The position numbers were made by a program, and so were the translations under genes. The notes under the pieces are model-generated. The model was given only the letters and a program-made list of their open reading frames with translations, did not search any database and was not told the origin of the DNA. Of a stretch of DNA of 64,000 bases, positions 1 through 8,310 are shown piece after piece. Position 1 is the first letter of the stretch. Each line of letters begins with the position of its first letter. Source of the stretch: Pediococcus ethanolidurans (lineage in GTDB: Bacteria > Bacillota > Bacilli > Lactobacillales > Lactobacillaceae). The DNA lies in the NCBI RefSeq assembly GCF_001437405.1, contig NZ_JQBY01000008.1, positions 1-64,000 on the forward strand, read 5' to 3'.

Positions 1-65
1 TTAGTTCTTTTTTTATGAATATTTCAGGTTAAATTGATTCACTTACATATTAGGGAGTGTTGTTT

Positions 66-1469
66 ATGTCATTACGCGGACGTATTTTCCGCAAAGAAAG
101 TCGTGATCGTTACATTGAACGCGACAATCGCTTTGAAAAAACCATTTCCGGTGGCGATCTCATTGCCCTCGGAATCGGTGCCGTCATTGGTACCGGTATC
201 TTTATCCTACCTGGTACCGTTGCCGCCACCAAAGCCGGCCCCGCCATCATTCTTTCCTTCGTAGTCGCCGGCATTGTCTGCGCCATCGCCGCCATGTGTT
301 ACGCAGAGTTCTCTTCCGCCCTACCAGTTGCCGGCAGTGCTTACTCATATGGCAACGTCATTTTCGGTGAGCTGATCGGTTGGATCCTCGGTTGGGCCTT
401 GATTTTGGAATACGTTCTCGCCGTCGCGGCCGTTTCAACTGGTTGGTCAGCCTACTTTAGTTCTTTTATTTCTGGATTTGGCATTCACATTCCCCAGGCA
501 TTATCAGGACCTTTTGATCCCGCTCATGGCACATACATCAACATTGTTGCCATTATCATTGTCTGTCTAATCGCCTTTTTCTTATCAAAGGGTCTCAAAT
601 CTTCAATTCGTATCAACAACATTATGGTTATTGTAAAAATTGCAATCATTGTTTTATTCCTTATTGTTGGTGCCTTTTATGTTAAACCAGCAAACTGGCA
701 TCCTTTCCTACCATTTGGTGTCAAAGGCATGTTTCAAGGTGCGTCAACCGTCTTCTTCGCTTACCTAGGTTTCGATGCCGTATCTTCTTCTGCTGCTGAA
801 GTAAAGGATCCTGATCGCAATATGCCTTTTGGTATCATTGGTACATTAATCATTGCGACCGTTTTATATATTGGAGTTTCAATTGTTTTAACTGGTATGA
901 TTCCCTTTACAAAGTTAAACGTAGCTGATCCCGTTGCCTTTGCACTTCAATCAGTTAACCAAAACTGGATGGCCGGCTTGCTTTCGTTAGGTGCCTTGGC
1001 TGGAATGACCACCATGATGGTCACCATGATTTATAGTAGTTCTCGACTTGTATATTCAACTGGTCGAGATGGGCTTTTACCTAAAGTGCTTGGCGAAGTT
1101 AGTGCTAATCATTCACCGCTCCACGCCATGACAATTGTTACGATTGTTATTGCCATTTTGGGTGGTTTAGTTCCCTTAGATCAATTAACGAACCTAGTTA
1201 ATATTGGTACGTTGATTGCCTTCACCGTTGTTTCATTCGGAATTATCCCATTACGTAAACGAAAAGATATTCCTAATCACGGATTCAAAGTTCCTTTCTA
1301 TCCAGTTTTACCTATTATTTCTGGATTGTTATGTATTTTCCTAATGACTACTCTTTCAGCAGAAACTTGGATTGCTTCCATAATTTGGTTTGCTTTTGGC
1401 TTATTGATTTACTTTACTTACGGAATTCATCACAGCCAGTTGGCACAAAAAGATGACACACAAAAATAA
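66..1469 (+). CDS. APC-family amino-acid permease
   Basis: A membrane permease of the amino acid-polyamine-organocation superfamily, about 467 residues and about 12 hydrophobic segments. The N-terminal GxGAVIGTGIF-type motif in the first helix is the classic substrate-binding break of cationic or branched amino-acid permeases (YfnA/CAT-like). The chosen ATG at 66 has AGGGAG eight bases upstream; the in-frame GTG at 57 lies inside that ribosome-binding site and is rejected. Substrate cannot be read from sequence. The first 450 bases are much richer in C than the rest of the gene (my hand count: 33% C at 121-300 against 21% at 1081-1260), which suggests a mosaic origin or local mutational bias. 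A terminator follows. Confidence 0.88.
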   Translation: MSLRGRIFRKESRDRYIERDNRFEKTISGGDLIALGIGAVIGTGIFILPGTVAATKAGPAIILSFVVAGIVCAIAAMCYAEFSSALPVAGSAYSYGNVIFGELIGWILGWALILEYVLAVAAVSTGWSAYFSSFISGFGIHIPQALSGPFDPAHGTYINIVAIIIVCLIAFFLSKGLKSSIRINNIMVIVKIAIIVLFLIVGAFYVKPANWHPFLPFGVKGMFQGASTVFFAYLGFDAVSSSAAEVKDPDRNMPFGIIGTLIIATVLYIGVSIVLTGMIPFTKLNVADPVAFALQSVNQNWMAGLLSLGALAGMTTMMVTMIYSSSRLVYSTGRDGLLPKVLGEVSANHSPLHAMTIVTIVIAILGGLVPLDQLTNLVNIGTLIAFTVVSFGIIPLRKRKDIPNHGFKVPFYPVLPIISGLLCIFLMTTLSAETWIASIIWFAFGLLIYFTYGIHHSQLAQKDDTQK

Positions 1470-1482
1470 ATAAGAACGAATA

Positions 1483-1530
1483 AACGCAGAATAATAGGTA
1501 GTTTGTAAATACCTTTTATCCTGCGTTTTT
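1483..1530 (+). terminator. Rho-independent terminator after the permease
   Basis: Stem AACGCAG paired with CTGCGTT, with an inner GGTA/TACC pairing, followed by a T-run. It ends the permease transcript before pepX. Confidence 0.6.
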
Positions 1531-1654
1531 ATAACCATCAAATTCAAAACTTAGACCAAATACGTTTATTTACGAGACTTATGACAATTTCAAAACATGT
1601 TTTCATCAGTTAGCGTATAATTGGTGCCATACAACTTTTCGGAGGTTTTATATT

Positions 1655-4093
1655 ATGAAAAATAATCAATTTGCTATTGAAACAGTGGATTCAGCCACAG
1701 AGCTCAAAGAATTGCGTGCGATTCACTTCATTGATGCTTCAATTGATAATTTGGACGATCCACTTGCAGTTTGGAAAGTTCTACTACACAAAACAATTTT
1801 AGAAGCAAAAAGCGAAACAGTTTTTAAACAAAAATTGAACAATTACTTGGCAACTCCCACAGTTGCTCTAGGTGATTTCCTTGAAAGTCAGCAACCACTT
1901 ACTAATGAAATCTTTTATTGCGTGGCTTTACAACTGCTTCAATTTGATGTGGACAGTGACTTTAAACTCACTGAGCCATTAACAGCCATGAAGAAGATTC
2001 AGTTGCCTGTTATTACCGACCCCATCCAATCTAAGGCCGATTTATTGCATGCCTGGTATCTACTTCTATGCACACATACCAAAAACGGCCAAACTTATTT
2101 AGATAAGTTAACCCAAGATGGTTATTTTGTGTCATTTTATAAGCAAACTACTCAACCTTTGTTCTTTAACGGCAAGGCACAAGCAGTCTTTGATCCCCAC
2201 CAATTAATTCGCGATGTGGTCTACGTTGAAGCACCTTTAGACACCGATCAAGATGGTAAGCGCGATTTACTCAAGGTAGAAATTCTTCGTCCACAGCAAA
2301 CTGAACAGGGCTACAAGGCTCCCGTTTTGTATACGGCCAGTCCTTATAATCAAGGCATCAATGACGAAGCTGGTGATGCTGCCATGCACAATGTAGATGT
2401 CAAATTGCAGGCTAAGGAACCTAATCAACTCAATTATAAGGATATTCATTACGCTGAAAAGTCAGCACCATTACCTGCTAAACGTCAAATAGCTGGCGAA
2501 CAAAAAGAAGCTGACGAAACCTTTGCGATGGAGGCTCCTTATACACTCAACGACTACTTTTTGACTCGTGGTTTTGCCGTTGTTTACGCAGCCGGAATTG
2601 GTACCAAAGATTCTGACGGAATTCGTGATACCGGTGCTGTTTCCGAAACTGTTTCAACTATTGCTGTCATTGAATGGTTAGCTGGCAATCGTACTGCCTT
2701 TACCAATAAAACTGACAATGTTGAAATCAAAGCTTGGTGGTCCAACGCCAAAATTGCGATGACTGGGCGCTCGTATTTAGGTACGTTAGCAACTGCTGCA
2801 GCCACAACCGGTGTTGAGGGCTTAAAGACAGCCATTTCCGAGGCAGCCATCTCAAGTTGGTATGACTATTACCGCGATGGTGGCTTGGTTGCCGCCCCTA
2901 ATACTTTCCAAGGTGAAGACATGGACGTTTTGGCAACTGAAGTTTTTAGTCGCATGCAAAACCCCGGCGATTATCTTAAAATCAAGGAATACTTTGATCA
3001 AGTTTTAACCATTATGGCTAAAGATCAAGATCGCAACACTGGTAACTACAGCCACTATTGGGATGATCGAAATTATTTGAATAACGTCAAAAATATCAAA
3101 GCTGATATGGTTATGGTTCACGGTTTAAACGATTGGAACGTTAAACCACGAAACGTTGGTAATCTTTGGAATGCACTCCGCGACGTTCCGGTAGCTAAGA
3201 AACTTATTTTGCATCAAGGTCAGCACATTTACATCAATGCTTTTCGTTCCTTGGACTTCACCGATATGATGAATCTTTGGTTCAGTCATGAATTATTTGG
3301 TATTGACAATCACGCCAAAGAATTATTACCAGACGTTTTAATTCAGGACAATACCCAACCAGAAACTTGGCATACTTATGAGGATTGGCAATCACCCAAA
3401 GATAGTCACCAAATTTTCAATTTTGAGGCTAAAGAATTGGTTCCTGAAACGGTTCCTGTTCGTACTGCTGCCGCTTCGTTTAGCGACCATCTTGATCCAG
3501 AAACATTTGACTTCTACAAAAAGCACCTTGATGTTTGGGAACGTGATTTATTAACCACTAACCATGACACAACTGGTGAAAATCGTCTCCGCGACAATCG
3601 CTTAATTTTCAAGACAAGTCAGTATGATCAAGATACTTACATTGATGGTCGCGTTCAACTACAGATTAGAGTAGCCGTTAATGAGCCATTTGGGATGTTA
3701 AGCTTCCAGCTAGTGGATTATGGGGATGCCAAGCGTTTGACCGTTAGCCCAACAATTCTCGCGTCTAAAGCATTAAGTGGCACATATGACTGGCGTAGAG
3801 ATAATTTACGTGAGTTTACCTTACAAAAGGAAACTACTCCTTGGAAGATGATTACAAACGGTCATATTAATTTACAAAATCGACACAATAATTATCAAGT
3901 AGATGAATTAAAGGCCAATGACTTTTATGATTTGACTGTGGAACTTCAACCGACCTTCTATCATTTATTAGCCGGCCATCAACTTGGATTAGTTGTTTAC
4001 GCAACTGATTTTGGCACAACGGTCCGTGGTAACCAAGAGTTGCAATACTCTCTACAAATTAACAAGTGCAAAATGAGTTTACCGATTAAATAA
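1655..4093 (+). CDS. pepX: X-prolyl dipeptidyl aminopeptidase PepX
   Basis: Cytosolic serine peptidase (family S15) that removes Xaa-Pro dipeptides from peptide N-termini, a hallmark of lactic acid bacteria growing on casein-like or other proline-rich peptides. At 812 residues it is the usual family size. The nucleophile Ser373 sits in GRSYLG, the acid is Asp493 in LNDWN, and the base is His524 (His520 is nearby) in HQGQHIY. The spacing of 120 and about 31 residues agrees with the known Lactococcus triad. An alpha-helical N-terminal domain precedes the alpha/beta-hydrolase core, and a beta-rich C-terminal domain follows. Start ATG has GGAGG nine bases upstream. It is transcribed alone, ending at a strong bidirectional hairpin shared with birA. 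Confidence 0.96.
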   Translation: MKNNQFAIETVDSATELKELRAIHFIDASIDNLDDPLAVWKVLLHKTILEAKSETVFKQKLNNYLATPTVALGDFLESQQPLTNEIFYCVALQLLQFDVDSDFKLTEPLTAMKKIQLPVITDPIQSKADLLHAWYLLLCTHTKNGQTYLDKLTQDGYFVSFYKQTTQPLFFNGKAQAVFDPHQLIRDVVYVEAPLDTDQDGKRDLLKVEILRPQQTEQGYKAPVLYTASPYNQGINDEAGDAAMHNVDVKLQAKEPNQLNYKDIHYAEKSAPLPAKRQIAGEQKEADETFAMEAPYTLNDYFLTRGFAVVYAAGIGTKDSDGIRDTGAVSETVSTIAVIEWLAGNRTAFTNKTDNVEIKAWWSNAKIAMTGRSYLGTLATAAATTGVEGLKTAISEAAISSWYDYYRDGGLVAAPNTFQGEDMDVLATEVFSRMQNPGDYLKIKEYFDQVLTIMAKDQDRNTGNYSHYWDDRNYLNNVKNIKADMVMVHGLNDWNVKPRNVGNLWNALRDVPVAKKLILHQGQHIYINAFRSLDFTDMMNLWFSHELFGIDNHAKELLPDVLIQDNTQPETWHTYEDWQSPKDSHQIFNFEAKELVPETVPVRTAAASFSDHLDPETFDFYKKHLDVWERDLLTTNHDTTGENRLRDNRLIFKTSQYDQDTYIDGRVQLQIRVAVNEPFGMLSFQLVDYGDAKRLTVSPTILASKALSGTYDWRRDNLREFTLQKETTPWKMITNGHINLQNRHNNYQVDELKANDFYDLTVELQPTFYHLLAGHQLGLVVYATDFGTTVRGNQELQYSLQINKCKMSLPIK

Positions 4094-4120
4094 TTTAATT
4101 AACCACTTACATTGGTTTCA

Positions 4121-4156
4121 AAAAAGATTGAAGAAAAATTTTTCTTCAATCTTTTT
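4121..4156. terminator. Bidirectional terminator between pepX and birA
   Basis: Perfect 18-bp palindrome (AAAAAGATTGAAGAAAAA and its complement) lying between the two convergent genes, giving a T-run on both strands. Confidence 0.85.
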
Positions 4157-4159
4157 AAT

Positions 4160-4897
4160 TTAGCCATTTATCGGTCGTACATGAACAATTTCGCCACTTG
4201 TAATTTTTAACTCTTGTTGATTCGTTTTTAAAATTAACGCCCCCTCATTATCAATATCCGAAACCATCCCAGTCACGGTGTGATTTTGTAACTGAACTCG
4301 CACTTGCTTACCTATAACAGATGACTTCTCTCGATATTGTTTCATAAAATCTGCTGTTTGATAGGTATTTAAATGTTTAAAGAAATTAATAATAAACTCA
4401 CTAACAAAATCAGTTTGGTTTTGACTATCTACCTGATCGCTTAATGAAACTGCAATTTGTTTAATATCGTCAGGAAACTTTTGGGTGTTAAGATTTACAC
4501 CAATGCCAATAACCACACCTGTAATTTGATTTGTCTGGGGATTCGTAATGGCTTCAGCAAGAATTCCTCCTACTTTGCGATTATTTAAAATTAAATCATT
4601 CACCCATTTTATGTACAATTTTACTGAAAAGAACTTTTCGATTATTTCAGCACTAGCCACCGCGGTCATTGTAGTTAGTAACCCGGGATTAAATTCTGCG
4701 CCCGTCGTCGGAATCAAAAAACTAATATACAATCCCGTATCCTTAGGCGAATAAAAATCGCGACTCAATCGCCCATATCCCCCGGTCTGATGATTAGCAA
4801 TAAATACCTGTGGCTGCTTGAAAGTGTCAATTTGCTGACCTATTCGTTTAGCTTCCGCATTCGTGGAATCAATTTGATCAAAAGTATGAAATTGCAC
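4160..4897 (-). CDS. birA: Biotin--[acetyl-CoA-carboxylase] ligase, catalytic-only form
   Basis: Transfers biotin through biotinyl-AMP to the carrier protein of acetyl-CoA or pyruvate carboxylase. At 245 residues it has the catalytic LplA/BirA fold and the C-terminal SH3-like cap but no N-terminal DNA-binding domain, so it is a monofunctional (class I) ligase and not the repressor form. Visible motifs are DSTN near residue 10, the biotinyl-AMP loop GYGRLSRDF at residues 40-48 (a degenerate GRGRRGR) and KWVNDL at 97-102, where Lys97 is the expected AMP/biotin-contacting lysine. It is convergent with pepX and has no operon partner. Confidence 0.9.
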   Translation of the reverse strand: MQFHTFDQIDSTNAEAKRIGQQIDTFKQPQVFIANHQTGGYGRLSRDFYSPKDTGLYISFLIPTTGAEFNPGLLTTMTAVASAEIIEKFFSVKLYIKWVNDLILNNRKVGGILAEAITNPQTNQITGVVIGIGVNLNTQKFPDDIKQIAVSLSDQVDSQNQTDFVSEFIINFFKHLNTYQTADFMKQYREKSSVIGKQVRVQLQNHTVTGMVSDIDNEGALILKTNQQELKITSGEIVHVRPING

Positions 4898-5110
4898 CGA
4901 TAACCCTGCGATTGATAAATTACTTTCAATCTTTTTCGAATCAAATTTGATAATAACCGTCTCCTGTTCCTAATTTGTGTTAATCTTACCAATTGATGAA
5001 CACTAGAACAAGTTAAACATAATTTTTTATCTTCAATTACTTTCTTGCTATGTTATTGTTGTTTTTGTTATACTGCACCATATTAATCTTTGAAGAAAGA
5101 AGGTTTCATC

Positions 5111-5665
5111 ATGAATTTTGGTTTGATTGCCCTCATTTTTGCATTAAGTTTTGCGTACATCACTATGAACACAATTCGAACGCTTTTAGAAATGAAGGGA
5201 TATAAATTTTGGGCTTCATTGCTTTCGATTGCTGAAATTGTAACTTACGTTGTGGGCTTAAGTTTAGTATTAAGCAAATTAAACAATGTTTGGAATGTTG
5301 CTGCCTACGCACTAGGTTATGCAACCGGAATTTATTTTGGAACTTGGTTGGAAGACAAGTTGCGTTTAGGTTTATTAGACGTTAACGTTATTCTCCCTAA
5401 AACTGATGAAAGCAAGAAATTCGCAGAGAACATTCGTGAAGAAGGTTATGGCGTTACCGTAAAAAATGCGCAGGGTCGCGAAGGTGCGCGTTTAGAATTT
5501 GAAATTTTAACTCCAAGAAAACGTGAACAACATCTTTACAACTTTATCGAAGCTAATAATCCCGATGCGTTCATTATTTCTTACGAACCTAAATTTATTA
5601 AAGGAGGTTTTTGGCGCAAAACCATGCGAAGACGTATACAAAATCGAGATCGAAACATTGAGTAG
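5111..5665 (+). CDS. UPF0316 membrane protein (DUF5698 + DUF2179)
   Basis: A protein of 184 residues with three hydrophobic segments in the first 75 residues, then a soluble C-terminal DUF2179-type domain (about residues 95-170) of the kind found in YebE/YitT-like proteins, which is thought to bind a small ligand. Function is unknown. ATG at 5111 is chosen because GAAAGAAGG lies eight bases upstream; the longer TTG start at 5090 would sit upstream of that site. It precedes the proline iminopeptidase gene by 53 bases and may share its transcript. Confidence 0.8.
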   Translation: MNFGLIALIFALSFAYITMNTIRTLLEMKGYKFWASLLSIAEIVTYVVGLSLVLSKLNNVWNVAAYALGYATGIYFGTWLEDKLRLGLLDVNVILPKTDESKKFAENIREEGYGVTVKNAQGREGARLEFEILTPRKREQHLYNFIEANNPDAFIISYEPKFIKGGFWRKTMRRRIQNRDRNIE

Positions 5666-5718
5666 TTAGGATTCTTTTGCTAGAATAAGGGTTAACTAAA
5701 ACGAAATAGGGTGATCTG

Positions 5719-6627
5719 GTGAAACAAGGAACAAAAATTATCACATTAGATAACGGTTATCATTTATGGACACATACAGACGGCGAAGATAGTAAAATTC
5801 ATTTGCTTGCCTTGCATGGCGGCCCTGGTGGCAATCATGAATATTGGGAAAACTTTCATGATGAGCTTAAAAAACAAGGTTTAGACGTTCAAGTTCATTA
5901 CTACGATCAATTAGGTTCATGGTACTCCGATCAACCTGATTATTCTGATCCTAAAATAGCTGACAAGTACCTTACCTACGATTATTTCTTGGATGAGGTT
6001 GAAGAAGTTCGTCAAAAACTTGGCATTGATCATTTTTATTTAATTGGTCAATCTTGGGGCGGTGCCTTAACCATGCTTTATGCGCTAAAGTACGGTAGTC
6101 ATTTGAAGGGTGCCATTATTTCAAGTATGGTCGATAACATCGATGAATACTTGGAACATCAGGATGACATTCGTGATGAGGCACTCTCACCTGAAGATGC
6201 TCAGTTCATGCGTGATTGTGAGAAAAATGGTGACTGGCACAATGACCGTTACCAAGAACTGGTTGAAGTTTTGAATCGTGGCTATGTTGATCGTAAACAG
6301 CCACCAGCAATCTCACACTTAGTGGATACTACCGCAATTCCTGTTTACAATGCCTTTCAAGGTGACAATGAATTTGTTGTAACTGGTAAATTAAAAGAAT
6401 GGGACATTCGTGATCAAATCCACAAAATTAATGTACCAACTTTATTAACTTTTGGGGAACATGAAACTATGCCATTAAAGTCTGCACAACGCATGGCACA
6501 AGAAATTCCTAACTCTCGGTTAGTTACAACGCCAAACGGTGGCCACCATCACATGATTGATAATGCACCTGTTTACTTTAAACATTTAGCTGACTATCTT
6601 CGTGATGTCGAAAACGGCAATTTCTAA
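5719..6627 (+). CDS. pip: Proline iminopeptidase (S33 alpha/beta-hydrolase)
   Basis: Removes N-terminal proline from peptides, complementing PepX in proline-rich peptide use. A cytosolic protein of 302 residues with the diagnostic oxyanion-hole motif HGGPGG at residues 33-38, nucleophile Ser112 in GQSWGG and the catalytic histidine within NGGHHHM near the C-terminus. GTG start, with a weak AGGGTGAT site upstream. The family call is firm. Whether it prefers Pro or other N-terminal residues cannot be decided by reading, because PepI/PepR and some tricorn-factor-like enzymes share these motifs. Confidence 0.9.
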   Translation: MKQGTKIITLDNGYHLWTHTDGEDSKIHLLALHGGPGGNHEYWENFHDELKKQGLDVQVHYYDQLGSWYSDQPDYSDPKIADKYLTYDYFLDEVEEVRQKLGIDHFYLIGQSWGGALTMLYALKYGSHLKGAIISSMVDNIDEYLEHQDDIRDEALSPEDAQFMRDCEKNGDWHNDRYQELVEVLNRGYVDRKQPPAISHLVDTTAIPVYNAFQGDNEFVVTGKLKEWDIRDQIHKINVPTLLTFGEHETMPLKSAQRMAQEIPNSRLVTTPNGGHHHMIDNAPVYFKHLADYLRDVENGNF

Positions 6628-6643
6628 AGCTAAACTAAAAAAT

Positions 6644-6702
6644 CTGAAATTACGTTTCATTAATGAACTTTTCATTAATGTGAACCTAATTTCAGCTTTT
6701 TT
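6644..6702 (+). terminator. Terminator after proline iminopeptidase
   Basis: Stem CTGAAATTA/TAATTTCAG, with an inner CATTAATG repeat pair, followed by CTTTTTT. Confidence 0.75.
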
Positions 6703-6804
6703 GTCTAAATCGGTAGTTTTTTACTAAAATAGTCGAGTTTTATAGACAAAATTATGCTAAACTTTTATTAACTTATAAATCAAGTAAAGTGATGGATTTT
6801 ACTT

Positions 6805-7869
6805 ATGTCAACAAAGTTAAAAAAAGAATTTACTTACATAATTTGCATGACTTTTGCCATTTTTGGATTATTTCTCTGTCGAAGTAATTTTCAAGACATT
6901 CATTTTGTAGGATCCAAAACTATTAATCGAGTTACGGTCATTCAAAACCGATTCGGAAAAGTTACCGCCTATGAAGGACAGACTTCAGACAACCATAAAG
7001 TTGAACTGACAAAAAAGGACTACCAGGCTTGGGAAAACTCCTCCAATTTATCGATCACAAGAAATATTTATCACAGAGCCGATGATCGTTTGGCAGTTAA
7101 AGCCTTAAAAGTTGACTGGCAATTATTACCACTTTTTCTTGGTGGCTCTCTTTTAATCATCATCAGTTACTCGATTAGGCTTATCTTAAAATGTTTAATT
7201 TATTTCCGATTAGGTAATTCAGCTGTCATGCAACATTTAATTCGTGTGGATTTAATGATGACAACAATCATCTTAGTAATTGGGGTGACACATTGGAGCT
7301 ACACGAATTACCTTGAACCATCAGCCTTTGATCATTTTCAGTCCGAAACCCGCACAGTTCCAACAACTGCTAAAGTTATTGCAAGAAAGCAAACCACAAG
7401 TAGATCGGTAACTTCTCATGGCACATTTTCTACGACCACAAATAAGCTAACTTTTCGTTTTCAAAACGATTTGGGCGTTACACAAAGAGTTGTCCGTGAA
7501 GTTCCTAGGAATTTTTATCACCACAAAGCTATTCAAGATTCTCTGATTATTTTACCCTATTCTGACAATTCGGGAGGGATAAGAATATCGTCAGTTTCAT
7601 TTATCTTGCCTAATTCTTTTCAATGCTTAATTCTGTTTTTAAATTTTGCTTTAATTTGGGTTCTTCCGCAGATACTGATTAATTTTTGGATCACATTGAC
7701 TCATCTAAATAATAAAAAAATCTATTTAAAAGCTTTCAAAAAGCCAATGATTAGCTCCTTGCTTATTTTAAGTCTGTTCATCTGTGCAACTGGTCAAGGT
7801 TATTTTCGAGCACGCACCGTGAACCCTAATGCTTCAATTTATATAACACAAAAGGTCAGAAAAATATAA
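6805..7869 (+). CDS. Multi-pass membrane protein with DUF3592-like domain
   Basis: Not confidently recognised: 354 residues with hydrophobic segments near residues 10-27, 107-130, 145-165, 277-298 and 313-333. Between the third and fourth, about residues 180-260, lies a soluble beta-rich section (VIARKQTT... to ...SLIILPYSDNSGGIRI) that has the layout of DUF3592: a long strand pair ending in a value-setting 'Y-D/N-x-x' motif. No catalytic motif is seen. ATG start; it is transcribed alone, and its stop codon lies inside its own terminator hairpin, giving a very compact 3' end. Confidence 0.65.
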   Translation: MSTKLKKEFTYIICMTFAIFGLFLCRSNFQDIHFVGSKTINRVTVIQNRFGKVTAYEGQTSDNHKVELTKKDYQAWENSSNLSITRNIYHRADDRLAVKALKVDWQLLPLFLGGSLLIIISYSIRLILKCLIYFRLGNSAVMQHLIRVDLMMTTIILVIGVTHWSYTNYLEPSAFDHFQSETRTVPTTAKVIARKQTTSRSVTSHGTFSTTTNKLTFRFQNDLGVTQRVVREVPRNFYHHKAIQDSLIILPYSDNSGGIRISSVSFILPNSFQCLILFLNFALIWVLPQILINFWITLTHLNNKKIYLKAFKKPMISSLLILSLFICATGQGYFRARTVNPNASIYITQKVRKI

Positions 7870-7884
7870 TTTTTCTGACCTTTT
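7851..7884 (+). terminator. Terminator overlapping the stop codon of the DUF3592-like gene
   Basis: Stem AAAGGTCAGAAAAA / TTTTTCTGACCTTT, with the TAA stop codon (7867-7869) in the loop. Confidence 0.85.
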
Positions 7885-7928
7885 CGTATCTGATAATTAA
7901 AAAATGAATCGAGTATGGTACGATTGCG

Positions 7929-8044
7929 GATTATTAATGGGTTTTACTAATAATCCTCCTAAGAGTGGAATATCCAACGATTTATAGGTATTGCCTTTGT
8001 CTATTTTTATAGCTGAAACGTGCTAAGAGGAGCAACTTCCTCCG
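7929..8044. repeat. Direct repeat, copy 1 (left half of a family E element)
   Basis: About 116 bp, almost the same as 8106-8221 (offset 177 bp, only a few substitutions). It ends in TGCTAAGAGGAGC, the outer arm of the family E palindrome, but has no matching right arm of its own. The 61 bp between the copies contain a small GTTCTTGCGG..CCGCCACAAG hairpin and no gene. Confidence 0.85.
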
Positions 8045-8105
8045 GTTGCCAGTTCTTGCGGTGCGAACTGCCGCCACAAGAATAGACATCGTATGGAACA
8101 TTAGT

Positions 8106-8306
8106 GATTATTAGTGGGTTTTACTAATAATCTTCCTAAAAGTGGAATACCCAACGATTTATAGGTATTGCCTTTGTCTATATTTATAGCTGAAACGTGC
8201 TAAGAGGAGCAGCTTCCTCCGTTTAGCTACGAAACCCCAACGATTCCTAAACCGAATCATTGGGGTTCCTAGGCTATACTCGGAAGCTAAACGCTCCTCT
8301 TAGCAC
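8106..8306. repeat. Family E palindromic element E1 with second repeat copy
   Basis: Second copy of the 116-bp repeat (8106-8221), continuing into a complete nested palindrome at 8198-8306. The outer arm TGCTAAGAGGAGC pairs with GCTCCTCTTAGCA, a middle arm CGTTTAGCT pairs with AGCTAAACG, and the apical hairpin ACCCCAACGATTC / GAATCATTGGGGT (about 8234-8267) allows one G-U pair. It abuts the 3' end of the minus-strand ABC-F gene and may serve as its terminator. Related elements lie at 20287-20407 and, inverted, at 29981-30087. Confidence 0.8.
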
Positions 8307-8310
8307 TCTT

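Noticed and set aside
2584-2850. 88-codon minus-strand frame within pepX
   Set aside because: Shadow of a clearly coding gene with an intact catalytic triad on the other strand.
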